Part shown: one piece after another, positions 50,201 to 50,749 of the stretch
How the letters are laid out: each line of letters starts with the position of its first letter
How positions within the stretch are numbered: the first letter of the stretch is position 1
Source of the DNA: HRBIN12 sp035762085
GTDB lineage: Bacteria > Actinomycetota > UBA4738 > HRBIN12
Length of the DNA stretch: 50,749 bases
Assembly: GCA_035762085.1 (NCBI GenBank)
Contig: DASTPT010000056.1
Span: 1-50,749 of the forward strand
Direction: 5' to 3'
The notes under the pieces: model-generated
Databases searched by the model: none
Seen by the model: only the letters and a program-made list of their open reading frames with translations
What the model was told of the DNA's origin: nothing
Translations under genes and position numbers: made by a program

Positions 50201-50206
50201 ATCGTA
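50201..50206 (-). promoter_or_regulatory. Candidate -10 box of the PNPOx gene (leaderless)
   Basis: TACGAT on the minus strand (50206-50201), followed by exactly 7 bases and the ATG at 50193. Same geometry as at the hisA-like gene and ftcD. Confidence 0.35.
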
Positions 50207-50248
50207 GCGAGGTTGTCGCCGACGGATCCGTGCGGGAGGCTACGCGCG

Positions 50249-50749
50249 ATGTCCACGCCCGACCTCTCGGTCCTACGCGCCCGTTTCCCGGCGCTCGCGC
50301 GCGAGCACGACGGCCGGCCGGCCGTGTTCCTCGACGCGCCGGGGGGCTCACAGGTGCCCGAGACCGTCATCGAGGCCATGGGCGCGTACCTGCGCTCGAG
50401 CAACGCGAACGCGCACGGCGCCTTCGCGACGAGCCAGGAGACCGACCGCACGATCGTGGACGCGCACGCGGCCGGGGCCGATCTGCTGCACGCGGACCCG
50501 GACGAGGTCGTCTTCGGGCCGAACGCGACCACGCTGCTGCTCGCGATCTCCCGCTCGGTGGGACGAACGCTCGAACCCGGCGACGAGGTCGTCGTCACCC
50601 GCCTGGATCACGACGCGAACGTCCGGCCGTGGCTGCTGGCGGCTCGAGACGCCGGCGCGACGGTTCGGTGGGTGGACGTCCGCGACGAGGACGTCACGCT
50701 CGACCTCGCGTCGTTCGAGGAGGCGCTCTCCGAGCGGACGAAGGTCGTG
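50249..50749 (+). CDS. Class-V aminotransferase / cysteine desulfurase-like protein (partial)
   Basis: 167 codons seen; the gene runs off the window end. RARFPALAREHDGRPAVFLDAPGGSQVP, AYLRSSNANAHGAFATS and VVFGPNATTLLLAISRS match the cysteine-desulfurase-like VC1184 subfamily of fold-type I PLP enzymes. The PLP lysine lies beyond the window. GGGAGG ribosome site 9 bases before the ATG. Divergent from the PNPOx gene across 55 bp. Confidence 0.85.
   Translation, partial: MSTPDLSVLRARFPALAREHDGRPAVFLDAPGGSQVPETVIEAMGAYLRSSNANAHGAFATSQETDRTIVDAHAAGADLLHADPDEVVFGPNATTLLLAISRSVGRTLEPGDEVVVTRLDHDANVRPWLLAARDAGATVRWVDVRDEDVTLDLASFEEALSERTKVV

Overview
The window is very GC-rich; codon third positions are almost all G or C. 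It reads as a chromosome segment of a deep-branching actinobacterium (Actinomycetota). The grounds are: the divIVA-yggT-sepF-yggS-pgeF-ftsZ order fused to a dcw cluster that has sepF and no ftsA; a dnaE2/dinB mutagenesis operon behind a LexA-type box; DUF3040, DUF6504 and likely F420-dependent families; an IleRS of the second type; and frequent GTG starts. Class or genus cannot be decided from this sequence. There is no insertion sequence, prophage, CRISPR array, rRNA or confident tRNA. It is core chromosome, so most of the novelty is in regulatory DNA and in small overlooked genes.

Layout. 163-3685 (minus): tryptophan genes, hisA-like - trpC - trpB - trpA. 3732-9128: a stand-alone LON-domain protein, the replicative polymerase dnaE1 and a RecB-like nuclease. 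Two DnaA-box-like 9-mers sit in the dnaE1/nuclease divergent spacer. 9138-11214 (minus): rluD, lspA, a DksA/TraR protein and a DUF167 protein. 11240-14694 (plus): an isoleucine T-box riboswitch and ileS. ileS carries the swapped GxHH signature in place of HxGH.

14662-33759 (minus): one long cell-wall and division cluster. Read in the direction of transcription it is mraZ, a 38-aa membrane peptide, rsmH, ftsL-like, ftsI, murE, murF, mraY, murD, ftsW, murG, murC, murB, ftsQ, ftsZ, pgeF, yggS, sepF, yggT, divIVA and a 71-aa two-helix membrane protein. Nearly every junction from rsmH to murB is a 4-base ATGA/GTGA overlap, which implies strict translational coupling. The cluster promoter carries four CTCCAC (GTGGAG) repeats at 10-11 bp spacing, a likely MraZ operator.

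33909-40466: an HNH endonuclease, a moxR-DUF58-transglutaminase operon, a MerR-family regulator and a DUF3040 membrane protein. The roughly 500-bp gap before moxR holds three consecutive perfect hairpins of unknown meaning.

40530-46660 is a DNA-damage region. A dnaE2-dinB operon and a DUF6504 - metallo-beta-lactamase-fold pair are each preceded by a LexA-type palindrome. Both promoters share a nearly identical -35 block (TTGACCGnTGTCGGAG) and an 18-bp spacer. No imuA or imuB is present here; an intact Y-family polymerase occupies the usual imuB place. 46755-50749: a bifunctional formiminotransferase-cyclodeaminase, a DUF402 protein, a luciferase-like oxidoreductase with a PNPOx-fold partner, and the start of a class-V aminotransferase cut by the window end. 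Several genes (hisA-like, trpC, ftcD, PNPOx) have a TANNNT box 7-8 bases before the start codon, which suggests leaderless transcripts.
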